The position numbers were made by a program, and so were the translations under genes. The notes beneath the pieces are model-generated. The model saw nothing but the letters and a program-made list of their open reading frames with translations, ran no database searches and was not told the DNA's origin. Of a stretch of DNA of 5,837 nucleotides, positions 5,682 through 5,837 are shown piece after piece; positions within the stretch are counted from its first letter, which is position 1; each line of letters opens with the position of its first letter. Where the stretch lies: assembly GCA_013698135.1 (NCBI GenBank), contig JACCVM010000006.1, positions 1 through 5,837 on the forward strand. The letters run 5' to 3'. Origin of the DNA: Euzebyaceae bacterium. Its GTDB lineage: Bacteria > Actinomycetota > Nitriliruptoria > Euzebyales > Egibacteraceae.

Positions 5682-5837
5682 TCACTCGACGCCGCGGTAG
5701 ACCTCGATGAAGCGGGTGTAGTTCTGGGCGATCTGGGCGGCGGCCTTCTCCCGGTCCAGCGACCCGTCCAGGTAGGCCTTCAGCGAGTCCCACCAGATGC
5801 TGCGACCGATGGCGAAGCCGGTGAAGCCGTGCACCGG
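5682..5837 (-). CDS. C-terminal end of a DUF2090 / IolC-C-like aldolase-type protein (5' end outside window)
   Basis: On the minus strand an open frame enters from the right edge and ends at TGA 5684-5682, giving 51 residues that start PVHGFTGFAIGRSIWWD and end NYTRFIEVYRGVE. The pattern F-A-[IV]-G-R-[ST]-I-[FW]-W plus a terminal A-x-N-Y-x-R-F-I helix is what I recall from the end of DUF2090 proteins, the TIM-barrel domain found alone or fused to the IolC sugar kinase. That domain is associated with 2-deoxy-5-keto-gluconate-6-phosphate aldolase activity in inositol breakdown. Only the tail is visible, so catalytic residues, fusion to a kinase domain and start cannot be assessed. Its stop faces the SGNH gene's stop with a single base between them, leaving no room for a separate terminator. 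Confidence 0.62.
   Translation of the reverse strand, partial: PVHGFTGFAIGRSIWWDSLKAYLDGSLDREKAAAQIAQNYTRFIEVYRGVE

Overview
The window is GC-rich and densely packed, with GTG starts, purine-rich Shine-Dalgarno sites and stop/start overlaps. Together with the gene content (a ClpB chaperone, a small GerE-type regulator, a trans-sulfuration-like PLP enzyme and an anchored SGNH hydrolase) this points to a chromosomal segment of an actinobacterium. The genus cannot be told from the sequence. There are no rRNA or tRNA genes, insertion sequences, phage genes or CRISPR arrays.

Left part (1-2529): the C-terminal half of clpB enters from the left edge and ends at 1525. It converges on a tiny stand-alone LuxR/GerE-type DNA-binding protein on the minus strand (1565-1789). 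Divergent from that is a multi-helix membrane protein resembling an ABC-2 type permease. Its frame is broken at a G5 run (2298-2302); the hydrophobic reading continues in another frame to about 2529, and its best start is a poor CTG. It looks like a decaying pseudogene, or carries a sequencing error, and no ATPase partner lies beside it.

Middle (2483-2996): two very small minus-strand genes, 64 and 65 codons, are paralogues of each other and are joined by a TAATG stop/start overlap. I cannot name the family. This is the least explained coding unit of the window. A 122-bp divergent region separates it from the next operon.

Right part (2997-5680): a plus-strand run of three genes. A PLP-dependent Cys/Met-metabolism enzyme overlaps by 4 bp an alpha/beta-hydrolase-fold protein that appears to lack the catalytic His. 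After 63 bp comes a membrane-anchored SGNH/GDSL hydrolase with all catalytic blocks. The 63-bp spacer contains a diverged in-frame 48-bp tandem duplication of the hydrolase's 3' end, including a second copy of its stop codon. At the right edge the last 51 codons of a minus-strand gene with a DUF2090 (IolC C-terminal aldolase-like) signature converge on the SGNH gene with one base between the stop codons.

Most genes look like ordinary housekeeping or accessory metabolism. The points worth a second look are the coupled small paralogues, the broken permease with its adjacent regulator, the hydrolase with altered catalytic residues, and the 48-bp duplication. I see no complete defence, toxin or mobile system.
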